A stretch of DNA of 6,226 bases from JBHIFE01 sp046760985 (GTDB lineage: Bacteria; Chloroflexota; Dehalococcoidia; Dehalococcoidales; RBG-16-60-22): positions 1 through 6,226 of the forward strand of contig JBHIFE010000080.1 in the NCBI GenBank assembly GCA_046760985.1. The letters are read 5' to 3'. Shown here in pieces: positions 1 to 5,551 of this stretch (its first letter is position 1; every line of letters starts with the position of its first letter). The notes beneath the pieces are model-generated. The model had not been told where the DNA came from. It ran no database searches and was given only the letters and a program-made list of their open reading frames with translations. Position numbers and translations under genes: made by a program.

Positions 1-1213
1 GCGCCGGGTCTGCATAAACCGGAGGAAAATCCGGCTCAAACTCAACCTGAAAACTGTGAGCCGTTGTCATCACCTGCAAGTGCCGCACCACCTTCCCGAC
101 AAGAGATGATAGCAGCACCTCTTCCTTGGTTAGGATGGGCGTGCCGGCAGCAATCCGCGAGGCAAGGATGAGCTTATTCATGACACTGCTGAGGCGGTCG
201 CTTTCAGTCTCGATTACTTGAAGGCTGTTGCGTAATGTCTCAGGGTCCCACTTGCTATCACTCCGAGCTAATGTGCTGGTGTAGCCCTTGATAATGGAGA
301 GAGGAGTCTGCAACTCATGTCCCAGCATTGATAGGAAGGTCTCCCTGAGGTTTTCGACCTCCCGCAGCTTGGATATATCCCGGACATTGATCACGGCGTT
401 TATCGGCTTGCCCTCAGGAGTATAAACAACGGAATAGGTCATCGCTACATCGATGTCTTTCTCATCCGTCGTCTGGATTATCCCCTGCAGCTCGAAGGTT
501 CGGCTGCCTTCATCGGAGTTCATTAGGATTGGGCACTGCGTATTGCACAGGCTTTGCCCCTGCCGGTTCCGCAGATTCAACACCCTGAAACACTCTTTCT
601 CCAGCACGTCCTCTCTGGATCTGCCAGTGAGCCGCTCCATTGCCAGATTGAATCCAGTAACCCGGCGCTGTCCATCGATATTGACTATGCCCTCGGCACT
701 GGTCTCCAGAATAGACTCCACCCGATGCTTTTCTGCAGCCAGAAGATGTGCTAACCTGGCATTCTGCACAGCGATAGCTGCCTGCTCGGCAAAAGCTGCC
801 AGCATAGCCCGGTTCTTTTTTGAGAAAGCTCTTGCCTCAAGAGGGCGAAGTACATAAATGAGCCCAATTGATTTATCTGCAATTTGTAGTGGTAGAGTAA
901 TTATGGGATTTTGCCTGACTCCCCGGTTAGAGACGGGTAGCGTAGCATCAGGACTAAGCTCAGAAAGCAAGTTGTAACTTTCCTTGCTCATAGTAAGGTC
1001 AGGGATTGCCTCATCAAGGAGGGGTCGGAGCTGCGCCAGTGCCTTGCCATCCAGCCCGTGGGAAGCCCCGATGACAAAGCGTCGCTCTGCTTCACTCCAA
1101 ACAGCTACCACCCCGGCACTTCCCTTCAGAGCTTTTACGGCATTTTTCAAGATTAACTCCAGGGTGGCTTCGAGGTCGACCTGCTCCAGTCTTGTACGTG
1201 GAATCTCTACCAT
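1..1213 (-). CDS. GAF-PAS sensor histidine kinase, C-terminus beyond the window
   Basis: This is a cytoplasmic two-component sensor kinase. I translated 404 codons without a stop from ATG 1213-1211 to the left edge. Residues about 15-155 look like a GAF sensor domain (ending AAFAEQAAIAVQNARL). Residues about 162-285 look like a PAS domain (SILETSAEGIVNIDGQ, closing INAVINVRDISKL). A HisKA dimerisation/phosphoacceptor domain follows, with H-box GHELQTPLSIIKGY and phospho-acceptor His299 (HELQTPL instead of the usual HELRTPL). The ATPase domain has only begun when the window ends, so its N, G1 and G2 boxes are not visible. No membrane segment or signal peptide is seen, so it should sense an internal cue. 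An in-frame TAG lies 20 codons upstream, with no ATG, GTG or TTG between, which fixes the start. It is divergent from the chaperone unit. Its ligand and response regulator are unknown. Confidence 0.9.
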   Translation of the reverse strand, partial: MVEIPRTRLEQVDLEATLELILKNAVKALKGSAGVVAVWSEAERRFVIGASHGLDGKALAQLRPLLDEAIPDLTMSKESYNLLSELSPDATLPVSNRGVRQNPIITLPLQIADKSIGLIYVLRPLEARAFSKKNRAMLAAFAEQAAIAVQNARLAHLLAAEKHRVESILETSAEGIVNIDGQRRVTGFNLAMERLTGRSREDVLEKECFRVLNLRNRQGQSLCNTQCPILMNSDEGSRTFELQGIIQTTDEKDIDVAMTYSVVYTPEGKPINAVINVRDISKLREVENLRETFLSMLGHELQTPLSIIKGYTSTLARSDSKWDPETLRNSLQVIETESDRLSSVMNKLILASRIAAGTPILTKEEVLLSSLVGKVVRHLQVMTTAHSFQVEFEPDFPPVYADPA

Positions 1214-1222
1214 TGGAAGTCT

Positions 1223-1228
1223 ATTATA
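1223..1228 (-). promoter_or_regulatory. -10 box (TATAAT) of the kinase gene, probable leaderless start
   Basis: A perfect TATAAT reads on the minus strand, with only nine bases between it and the kinase ATG. Usual spacing would start transcription at about 1213-1216, giving a leader of zero to three bases. The nearest GGAG sits just upstream of the TATAAT and would not be in such a transcript. No good -35 is present; TTAGAG at 18 bp spacing is weak. Confidence 0.5.
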
Positions 1229-1267
1229 CTCCGCGAACTTTGAAATCTCTAATGAAATTTTAGCATT

Positions 1268-1303
1268 TCTCTAACATTATTCTAATACAAAGGCTCATAA
1301 AAT
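1268..1303 (+). promoter_or_regulatory. Probable promoter region of the zinc-ribbon/hsp20 unit
   Basis: TAAAAT (1298-1303) matches five of six bases of the -10 consensus and would place the transcription start at about 1310, at the left edge of the CIRCE operator, a common arrangement for HrcA-controlled promoters. An alternative -10 is TCTAAT at 1281-1286. No clear -35 is visible for either. The segment 1268-1288 is echoed upstream of the glycosyltransferase unit (2446-2466, 17 of 21 bases), which suggests it has a function. Confidence 0.4.
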
Positions 1304-1340
1304 GAAATTAGCAGTCTGGCATTTAGATTGCTAATTTCAT
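1302..1340 (+). promoter_or_regulatory. CIRCE operator (HrcA binding site) inside an extended palindrome
   Basis: The core at 1308-1334 reads TTAGCAGTC, nine bases, GATTGCTAA. The established CIRCE consensus is TTAGCACTC-N9-GAGTGCTAA, so 16 of 18 arm positions match with exact spacing. The palindrome extends outward with ATGAAA (1302-1307) and its complement TTTCAT (1335-1340), giving 15 consecutive pairs including one G-T. It lies 44 bases before the first gene of a unit ending in hsp20, the kind of target HrcA represses in many bacteria. The same sequence would form a stable mRNA hairpin if transcribed. hrcA itself is not in the window. Confidence 0.85.
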
Positions 1341-1383
1341 CAAAGGTAATGGTATGACAATTTCCTGATTATGGAGGTATGCC

Positions 1384-1590
1384 ATGAAAGAAGGATTCAC
1401 TCAACAGCGCTGTCCGAGATGTGGTGGCAATGTCTTTGTGTACAAAGACTTACATGGCTGGTATGAGCAGTGTCTCCAGTGCAGCCGTATTTGGTACCTT
1501 GATAGCGTTGTTGAATCACAAGACAAGGTCAGCGTAGTTAGCCCCGAAGGAGCGGGACACAACATGAAAGTATCAAGCCAGTCTAACTAA
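1384..1590 (+). CDS. Zinc-ribbon microprotein 1 (68 aa)
   Basis: This small protein has one four-cysteine zinc-ribbon: Cys10-Pro-Arg-Cys13, a 16-residue beta-hairpin segment containing NVFVYKD and GWYEQ, then Cys30-Leu-Gln-Cys33. The last 30 or so residues are polar and probably disordered. GGAGG at 1373-1377 lies six bases before the ATG. It is the first gene after the CIRCE operator and is followed 22 bp later by a second microprotein with the same fold pattern. The cysteine spacing predicts binding of one zinc ion; a role in nucleic-acid binding, protein contact or redox sensing cannot be told from sequence. I do not recognise a named family, though similar CLQC-type ribbons are familiar as hypothetical proteins. 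Expression with hsp20 suggests a stress role (inference). Confidence 0.85.
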   Translation: MKEGFTQQRCPRCGGNVFVYKDLHGWYEQCLQCSRIWYLDSVVESQDKVSVVSPEGAGHNMKVSSQSN

Positions 1591-1600
1591 TTAAGTATGA

Positions 1601-1608
1601 GGAGGAGG
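1601..1608 (+). promoter_or_regulatory. Ribosome binding site deciding the GTG start of microprotein 2
   Basis: The purine run GGAGGAGG ends four bases before GTG 1613; its first GGAGG ends seven bases before it. The nearby GTG at 1608 is followed by an in-frame TGA two codons later, so 1613 is the only usable start. Confidence 0.7.
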
Positions 1609-1612
1609 TGAA

Positions 1613-1792
1613 GTGATATCGCAGCAACCAAATAGCTGCCCAAAATGTGATTCAGATACCTTTGTTTATCAAACTGTGTCTGGGAATCGGTATGAAAAAT
1701 GCTTCCGATGTGGATATCGGAGCAAGGTGGAAGAAAGCACAGTGGAAAGCAGTCCTGGGCAACCCGAGGGAAGCGCCCAAAGCAGAAAATAA
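1613..1792 (+). CDS. Zinc-ribbon microprotein 2 (59 aa, GTG start)
   Basis: I translated this frame from GTG 1613 to TAA 1790-1792. It carries Cys9-Pro-Lys-Cys12, a 17-residue linker with TFVYQ and GNRYEK, and Cys30-Phe-Arg-Cys33, followed by a polar tail rich in Glu, Ser and Gln. The layout matches microprotein 1: CPxC, then FVY, then G and YE, then CxxC. The two are therefore probably tandem paralogues that have diverged, most strongly in the tail. A strong ribosome binding site precedes it and hsp20 follows after 16 bp, so translation is plausible. It overlaps, in another frame, the open extension upstream of the true hsp20 start, which is why automated calls may miss it. The left arm of the inverted repeat flanking hsp20 lies within its tail codons. 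Molecular role unknown. Confidence 0.8.
   Translation: MISQQPNSCPKCDSDTFVYQTVSGNRYEKCFRCGYRSKVEESTVESSPGQPEGSAQSRK
1743..1777 (+). repeat. Left arm of inverted repeat flanking hsp20
   Basis: This arm pairs with 2283-2317. The complementary match is 31 of 35 bases, with a perfect 19-base core (1759-1777, containing CAACCCGAGGGAAGCG). It sits in the 3' codons of microprotein 2. Confidence 0.75.
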
Positions 1793-1796
1793 AGCG

Positions 1797-1802
1797 AGGA
1801 GG
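1797..1802 (+). promoter_or_regulatory. Ribosome binding site fixing the hsp20 start
   Basis: AGGAGG lies six bases before ATG 1809, ideal spacing. It decides in favour of the 155-residue protein over the longer open frame that begins at 1647. Confidence 0.8.
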
Positions 1803-1808
1803 TGTTTT

Positions 1809-2276
1809 ATGAACCTAGTAAGATGGGAACCGTTTAGAGAAATGATGAGCCTAAGGGATGCTATGGACAGGCTATTTGAGGATAGCTTTGTTCGACCGTC
1901 TCGTTTCTGGCTCGATAGCGGGAGAGGGCAACTGCCCATCGACATGTACCAGACCCCTAATGATGTGGTGGTGAAGGCTACTCTCCCCGGATTCAAGCCA
2001 GAGGAGGTGGATATCTCCATCACCGGTGACACCCTCACGATAAAGGCGGAACACAAGGAAGAGCAGGAAGTCAAGGATGAGGACTACTTTTATAGGGAGC
2101 GCCGCTACGGTGCCTTCAGCCGCTCCGTACCCATTCCGGTACAGGTGAAGAGCGACAAAGCAGAGGCAGTTTTTGAGAACGGCATCCTCACCCTGACCCT
2201 GCCCAAAGCTGAGGAGGTAAAGCCCAGGCAGATCAAGGTGAAAGCCAAGGCGATGATTGAAGGTGGCAAGAAATAA
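1809..2276 (+). CDS. hsp20: Hsp20/alpha-crystallin family small heat-shock protein
   Basis: This ATP-independent holdase chaperone is expected to form cytoplasmic oligomers that bind unfolding proteins. The 155-residue length is typical. The N-terminal arm (1-41, LVRWEPFREMMSLRDAMDRLF) is the usual bacterial class form. The alpha-crystallin domain spans about 42-134, with LPIDMYQTPNDVVVKATLPG at its start, ISITGDTLTIKAE in the middle, and the signature AVFENGILTLTLPK at 120-133. The C-terminal tail has an IKV motif (142-144), matching the I-x-I/V oligomer contact. ATG 1809 is chosen because AGGAGG precedes it and the protein then begins with the normal family N-terminus; the frame stays open back to 1647 but that part covers microprotein 2. 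It is last in the CIRCE-controlled unit, so repression by HrcA at normal temperature is likely (inference). Confidence 0.95.
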   Translation: MNLVRWEPFREMMSLRDAMDRLFEDSFVRPSRFWLDSGRGQLPIDMYQTPNDVVVKATLPGFKPEEVDISITGDTLTIKAEHKEEQEVKDEDYFYRERRYGAFSRSVPIPVQVKSDKAEAVFENGILTLTLPKAEEVKPRQIKVKAKAMIEGGKK

Positions 2277-2282
2277 CCAACA

Positions 2283-2317
2283 GGCGCTTCCCTCGGGTTG
2301 CTCAAGACTGCCTTCAA
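2283..2317 (-). repeat. Right arm of inverted repeat flanking hsp20
   Basis: This is the reverse complement of 1743-1777 with four mismatches, beginning six bases after the hsp20 stop codon. Read on the minus strand it does not continue into a recognisable copy of the zinc-ribbon gene, so it is not simply a duplicated gene end. Confidence 0.75.
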
Positions 2318-2387
2318 GAACAGGTAGTACCAGGTAAGGTGAGCACTGACGGAGAGCAGGGTCTACCAATCATCTTTGTAGGGTCTT

Positions 2388-2420
2388 CACCATCTGCTGT
2401 GTGGTGTGGTTACTATTTTT
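2388..2420 (+). terminator. Weak intrinsic terminator candidate after hsp20
   Basis: CACCA (2388-2392) can pair with TGGTG (2402-2406) across a nine-base loop, and a run of five T follows at 2416-2420. The stem is only five pairs and the T run lies ten bases further on, so this is a poor fit to a classical terminator. Confidence 0.2.
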
Positions 2421-2434
2421 AGTGCTCTTACGTA

Positions 2435-2487
2435 ATTCTAATACTTCTCTAGCGTTATTCTGATAGATGGCTGGTTAAACTTAAAAT
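2435..2487 (+). promoter_or_regulatory. Probable promoter region of the glycosyltransferase-galU-transporter-treT unit
   Basis: TAAAAT at 2482-2487 is a five-of-six -10 match, the same hexamer as in the CIRCE promoter, and lies 33 bases before the ATG. Upstream, the 10-mer ATTCTAATAC (2435-2444) is identical to 1279-1288, and 2446-2466 matches 1268-1288 at 17 of 21 bases. No CIRCE palindrome is present here. No clear -35 was found. Confidence 0.35.
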
Positions 2488-2520
2488 CGAGAGACTTTGA
2501 GTGGATGGAGGTAACCAAAA

Positions 2521-3654
2521 ATGCGAATAGCTATGATTTCTCCGTTAGAGATGCGAGTGCCGCCGGTAGCGTATGGCGGTACCGAACTCGTGGTGAGTTT
2601 GCTTACCGAAGAACTGGTAAGAAGAGGGCATGACGTAACCCTCTTTGCCAGTGGTGACTCCATAACCAGTGCTGAACTGGTATCAGTATGCCCTCACTTC
2701 TTAAGAGGTTCTGATAGGGATTCAGGAATTCTCACCATGCTCAATGTGGTTACCTGCCTGGAACAGGCAGACAAATTTGACATTATTCATAATCATACAT
2801 GCTTCGAAGGCTTAGCCACAGCAGGCCTGACAAAGACGCCAATGCTCACTACCCTGCATGGTGGGCTCAAGGGAGACTGGCTTGAACTCTTCGCTCACTA
2901 CAAGGGGTGGTATAACACTATCAGCCATTCGGCAAAGTCGTTACTGCCAGAGAAGGAGCACTTTGTTGGTGTGATTTATAACGCCATAGATGTTAAATCG
3001 TACCCATTTAACGATTCCAACCGGGAGCCAAACCTTCTTTTTCTCAGCCGCATCAGCTATGAGAAGGGACCCCACATTGCCATTGAGGTAGCCAAAAAAA
3101 CGCGGCGTAGGTTGATTATCGCTGGCAATGTCCACTCCGTGGATGAGGAATACTTTCGTACCATGGTTCTGCCCGGCGTGGATGGTGACCAGATTCAATA
3201 CGTAGGTGAGGCTGATTATCACCGTAAGCGTGAGCTGCTGGCACAGGCATACTGTCTGCTGGCGCCGATTACCTGGCCTGAACCATTCGGACTATTTTTT
3301 GTCGAGGCTATGGCTTGCGGCACGCCAGTGGTGGTCTTTAACCGCGGCTCGGCGCCGGAGGTGGTTAAACATGGTGAAACGGGCTTTGTGGTAGATACCT
3401 TTGATGAGATGGCAGATGCAATAGACCGGGTTCACCAAGTCGATCGGAGGAGGTGCCGAGAATATGTGGAGGACAGGTTCGATGTGCCTCGCATGGCAGA
3501 TGACTATCTCAGGGCTTACGAACGAGTGCTGTCTCAGGCATATGGAGCACAGGAAATAGAGACACTGGTCAGTGCTGATAGACTGGTGCAAGGCGCAACG
3601 AGGTTTGCCCTAGGAGGCAAGAATTTGGGCAGATTAACTGCTTCAAGTAACTAG
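2521..3654 (+). CDS. Glycosyltransferase family 4 protein
   Basis: This is a retaining GT-B fold enzyme that moves a sugar from a nucleotide or lipid donor to an unknown acceptor. The N-terminal Rossmann half begins RIAMISPLEMRVPP and has the glycine loop AYGGTELVVSLLTEEL (18-33). The C-terminal donor-binding half starts near FLSRISYEKG (174-183) and carries the E-x7-E signature PEPFGLFFVEAMACGTPVV (253-271; Glu254 and Glu262), then RGSAPEVVKHGETGFVV. The 377-residue length is normal, with a tail of about 40 residues after the last expected helix that lacks a recognisable motif. No signal peptide or membrane helix is seen. GGAGG at 2507-2511 supports the start. It leads a unit with galU 19 bp downstream, so UDP-glucose is a reasonable but unproven donor. 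Family is certain, substrate is not. Confidence 0.9.
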   Translation: MRIAMISPLEMRVPPVAYGGTELVVSLLTEELVRRGHDVTLFASGDSITSAELVSVCPHFLRGSDRDSGILTMLNVVTCLEQADKFDIIHNHTCFEGLATAGLTKTPMLTTLHGGLKGDWLELFAHYKGWYNTISHSAKSLLPEKEHFVGVIYNAIDVKSYPFNDSNREPNLLFLSRISYEKGPHIAIEVAKKTRRRLIIAGNVHSVDEEYFRTMVLPGVDGDQIQYVGEADYHRKRELLAQAYCLLAPITWPEPFGLFFVEAMACGTPVVVFNRGSAPEVVKHGETGFVVDTFDEMADAIDRVHQVDRRRCREYVEDRFDVPRMADDYLRAYERVLSQAYGAQEIETLVSADRLVQGATRFALGGKNLGRLTASSN

Positions 3655-3673
3655 CAGCAACGGAGGGGTGCTG

Positions 3674-4594
3674 ATGAGGATTCGCAAAGCGGTAATTACA
3701 GCAGCAGGCTGGGGGACAAGATTCCTGCCGGCTACCAAGGCACAGCCGAAAGAAATGCTGCCTTTACTTAACAAGCCAATCATCCAGTATGCCGTAGAAG
3801 AGGCGATTGCCTCCGGTATTGAGCAGATCGTAATTGTCACTGCCATAGGTAAGCATTCGGTGGAGAACCATTTCGACCGCTCTTTTGAACTTGAGCAGGT
3901 CCTTCAGGAGAAGGGTATGTCTGAAGCCCTGGCAGAAGTGTCTTCCATAGGTAATTCAACCAAAATCTGCTATGTTCGACAGCGAGAGCAACTTGGCTTG
4001 GGGCACGCGGTTTTAATGACCCGAGACTTTATTGGTGAGGAGCCCTTTGCCCTTCTGCTGCCAGATGATGTTATCCGCAGCGAGGTGCCGGCAACAAAGC
4101 AGTTGATCAAAGCATTTGAGCAGTGCCGAGGCAGCATTCTGGCAATTGAAGAAGTGCCAGAAGAGCGCGTAAGCAGCTACGGCATTATCAAGCCGCGCCA
4201 GCTTGATGACCGTCTGTATCAAGTACTCAGCCTAGTGGAAAAACCTGATATGCGCTGCGCTCCGTCTAGGCTGGGTATCGTTGGTAGATACGTGCTGACG
4301 CCTGAAATATTCCCGGCACTTGAGGAAACACTACCTGGAAAGGGTGGCGAAATTCAGCTGACCGATGGTCTGAGCCGGCTACTATCAAACCAGCAGATAT
4401 TCGGCTACAGGTTTGAAGGGACACGGTACGATGTCGGCACACCGCTGGGGCTGCTCAGGGCATCTATAGCCTTTGCTTTGGAAAATCCCGGCATGGCTGA
4501 TGAGTTGAAAGATTACTTAGCCAGTTTGAATGTCCTCGGCATTCCGATGCAACTTGGTGGGGATAAGCCAATAGTTAGAACAAGACAGAGCTGA
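3674..4594 (+). CDS. galU: UTP-glucose-1-phosphate uridylyltransferase
   Basis: GalU joins UTP and glucose-1-phosphate to give UDP-glucose and pyrophosphate in the cytoplasm. The 306 residues show the full family pattern: the nucleotide loop AAGWGTRFLPATKAQPKEML (10-29; most relatives have a residue other than Trp at 13), RQREQLGLGHAV (102-113), the metal-binding LLPDDV (128-133), VEKP (188-191), GRYVLTPEIFP, GEIQLTD (225-231) and FEGTRYDVGTPLG (248-260). I chose ATG 3674 because GGAGG (3662-3666) lies seven bases before it; an in-frame GTG at 3668 overlaps the end of the GGAGGGG run and is too close to be used. It follows the glycosyltransferase by 19 bp and precedes the transporter by 30 bp. 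Its product is a possible donor for the TreT-like enzyme further on. Confidence 0.95.
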   Translation: MRIRKAVITAAGWGTRFLPATKAQPKEMLPLLNKPIIQYAVEEAIASGIEQIVIVTAIGKHSVENHFDRSFELEQVLQEKGMSEALAEVSSIGNSTKICYVRQREQLGLGHAVLMTRDFIGEEPFALLLPDDVIRSEVPATKQLIKAFEQCRGSILAIEEVPEERVSSYGIIKPRQLDDRLYQVLSLVEKPDMRCAPSRLGIVGRYVLTPEIFPALEETLPGKGGEIQLTDGLSRLLSNQQIFGYRFEGTRYDVGTPLGLLRASIAFALENPGMADELKDYLASLNVLGIPMQLGGDKPIVRTRQS

Positions 4595-4596
4595 CA

Positions 4597-4614
4597 TTTA
4601 AGTTGTGACTTAAA
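4597..4614 (+). other. Small hairpin just before the transporter ribosome binding site
   Basis: TTTAAGT (4597-4603) and ACTTAAA (4608-4614) are perfect complements around a four-base loop. The right arm touches the AAGGAG at 4614-4619. It is AT-rich and has no T run, so it is not a terminator; it might tune translation of the transporter slightly. Confidence 0.35.
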
Positions 4615-4624
4615 AGGAGAAGCA

Positions 4625-5530
4625 ATGGAGTGGGTATGGCTGGCTTTATTGAGCACCGGGGTATGCTCTGTGGCGGTAATTGTGCAGAAGCGCTGCCTCG
4701 AGCATCATGTCCGGAGCGCCTTCTCGTATGGCACTTGGGCGGCGGTGGTTCAGGTGCTCTTGTCCATGACGATTTTGCTTATTGAACCGCTGCCGCTACG
4801 ATTGAGTTGGCCGGTGATGCTAGCACTTTCTGCCGGGGTGGTTCGCGCGCTTAGCCTGGCCGCACAGTATAAAGGGCTTCAGGCGGAGAGCGAGGTGTCA
4901 AGAGCAGTACCATTACTGGATAGTTACCCGGTATTTGTGGCTATTCTTGCTGTCGTTTTTCTGGGTCAGAGCCTGACCCCAAGCAAGTGGTTAGCAATAT
5001 CTCTGGTAATTGCGGGGGCGATTCTCATATCCCAGCACAGGTTGTTTCCTGGCGGAGCCGTCAGGTCTGGTAGGTCGTTCCTGTACCTCCTTTCTGGCAG
5101 TGTGGGTGTTGCCGGATTCGTCACGCTCGCCAGCTTGGCGCTGGAGTCACTGTCTTGCTGGCAAGTCTTTGCGGTATCCACTCTGAGCAGCGCGGTGGTG
5201 CTCTTGGGCACTTGTTTAGGTGCTGACGTTGGAAGAGAGGTCTCTCTGATGACAAGGCGGACTAGAACTCTTGGGTTGATAATACTCGCCGAAGTGTTGC
5301 TGGCTGTTTCGGTAGTCATATACTTTGTCGCGATAACCCGCGGGCCAATATCCTTAGTGGCTGCTGTTACAGCGACGCGCCCCTTAATGGTATTGATATT
5401 CAACTCGTTGCTTAGCGTTATGACTCCCCAGCTTTTTCCTGAAAGGCTGTATCGCCCAATTATGGTGCAAAAGCTGCTGGCGGTTTCAATGGTAACGGTG
5501 GGCTTAGCTGTAATGAGTCTGGTGAGATGA
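4625..5530 (+). CDS. EamA/DMT-superfamily transporter, ten predicted membrane helices
   Basis: This integral membrane protein has two EamA-type halves. Hydrophobic segments lie at about 4-20, 34-53, 62-83, 94-114, 121-137, 150-171, 177-199, 214-237, 240-265 and 281-300. The end of each half has matching character: SRAVPLLDSYPVFVAILAVV then KWLAISLVIAGAIL in the first, and SLVAAVTATRPLMVLIFNSL then QKLLAVSMVTVGLAV in the second, as expected from the family's internal duplication. Length 301 is typical. AAGGAG (4614-4619) lies five bases before the ATG. EamA members move metabolites, amino acids or sugar derivatives, and many are unassigned; the substrate cannot be read here. Its place between galU and a treT-like gene raises the possibility of a glycan- or solute-linked cargo (inference). 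Confidence 0.88.
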   Translation: MEWVWLALLSTGVCSVAVIVQKRCLEHHVRSAFSYGTWAAVVQVLLSMTILLIEPLPLRLSWPVMLALSAGVVRALSLAAQYKGLQAESEVSRAVPLLDSYPVFVAILAVVFLGQSLTPSKWLAISLVIAGAILISQHRLFPGGAVRSGRSFLYLLSGSVGVAGFVTLASLALESLSCWQVFAVSTLSSAVVLLGTCLGADVGREVSLMTRRTRTLGLIILAEVLLAVSVVIYFVAITRGPISLVAAVTATRPLMVLIFNSLLSVMTPQLFPERLYRPIMVQKLLAVSMVTVGLAVMSLVR

Positions 5531-5551
5531 TTGATTACAGAGGTGCTTACT

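Larger units (their letters stand above)
2277..2520. other. Intergenic region between the hsp20 unit and the glycosyltransferase unit
   Basis: This 244 bp gap holds the right repeat arm, a weak terminator candidate near 2388-2420, and an AT-rich stretch (2430-2490) likely to contain the promoter of the downstream unit. I see no RNA gene and no convincing small coding frame. GAGCACT (2341-2347) and AGTGCTC (2421-2427) are complementary but 73 bases apart. Confidence 0.6.

Noticed and set aside
453..1274. Plus-strand open frames across the left region (453-857, 554-754, 984-1274)
   Set aside because: They are antisense to a continuous 404-codon kinase frame with clear GAF, PAS and HisKA motifs; their translations show no family features and they lack good ribosome binding sites.
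1268..1340. CRISPR array or tandem repeat in the divergent promoter
   Set aside because: The recurring TCTAA and ATGAAA-TTAGCA pieces are short, unevenly spaced and without equal spacers; they are better explained as promoter and operator sequence.
1354..1368. Four-codon leader ORF (ATG 1354 to TGA 1368) between CIRCE and the first microprotein
   Set aside because: AAAGG lies before it at workable spacing, but a frame this short arises easily by chance and there is no attenuator-like structure or codon bias to support it.
1743..2317. Insertion sequence with hsp20 as cargo
   Set aside because: Inverted repeats are present, but there is no transposase gene and no target-site duplication that I can see, and the left arm lies inside a coding tail. 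A mobile element is not supported.
1652..2369. Minus-strand open frames opposite microprotein 2 and hsp20
   Set aside because: They are shadows of well-supported plus-strand genes. Their shared NPREAP-like peptides come only from the inverted repeat being read on both strands.
2419..2445. Possible second CIRCE before the glycosyltransferase unit (TTAGTGCTC)
   Set aside because: Only the outer bases of the left arm fit and there is no right-arm match at nine-base spacing, so HrcA control of this unit is not supported.
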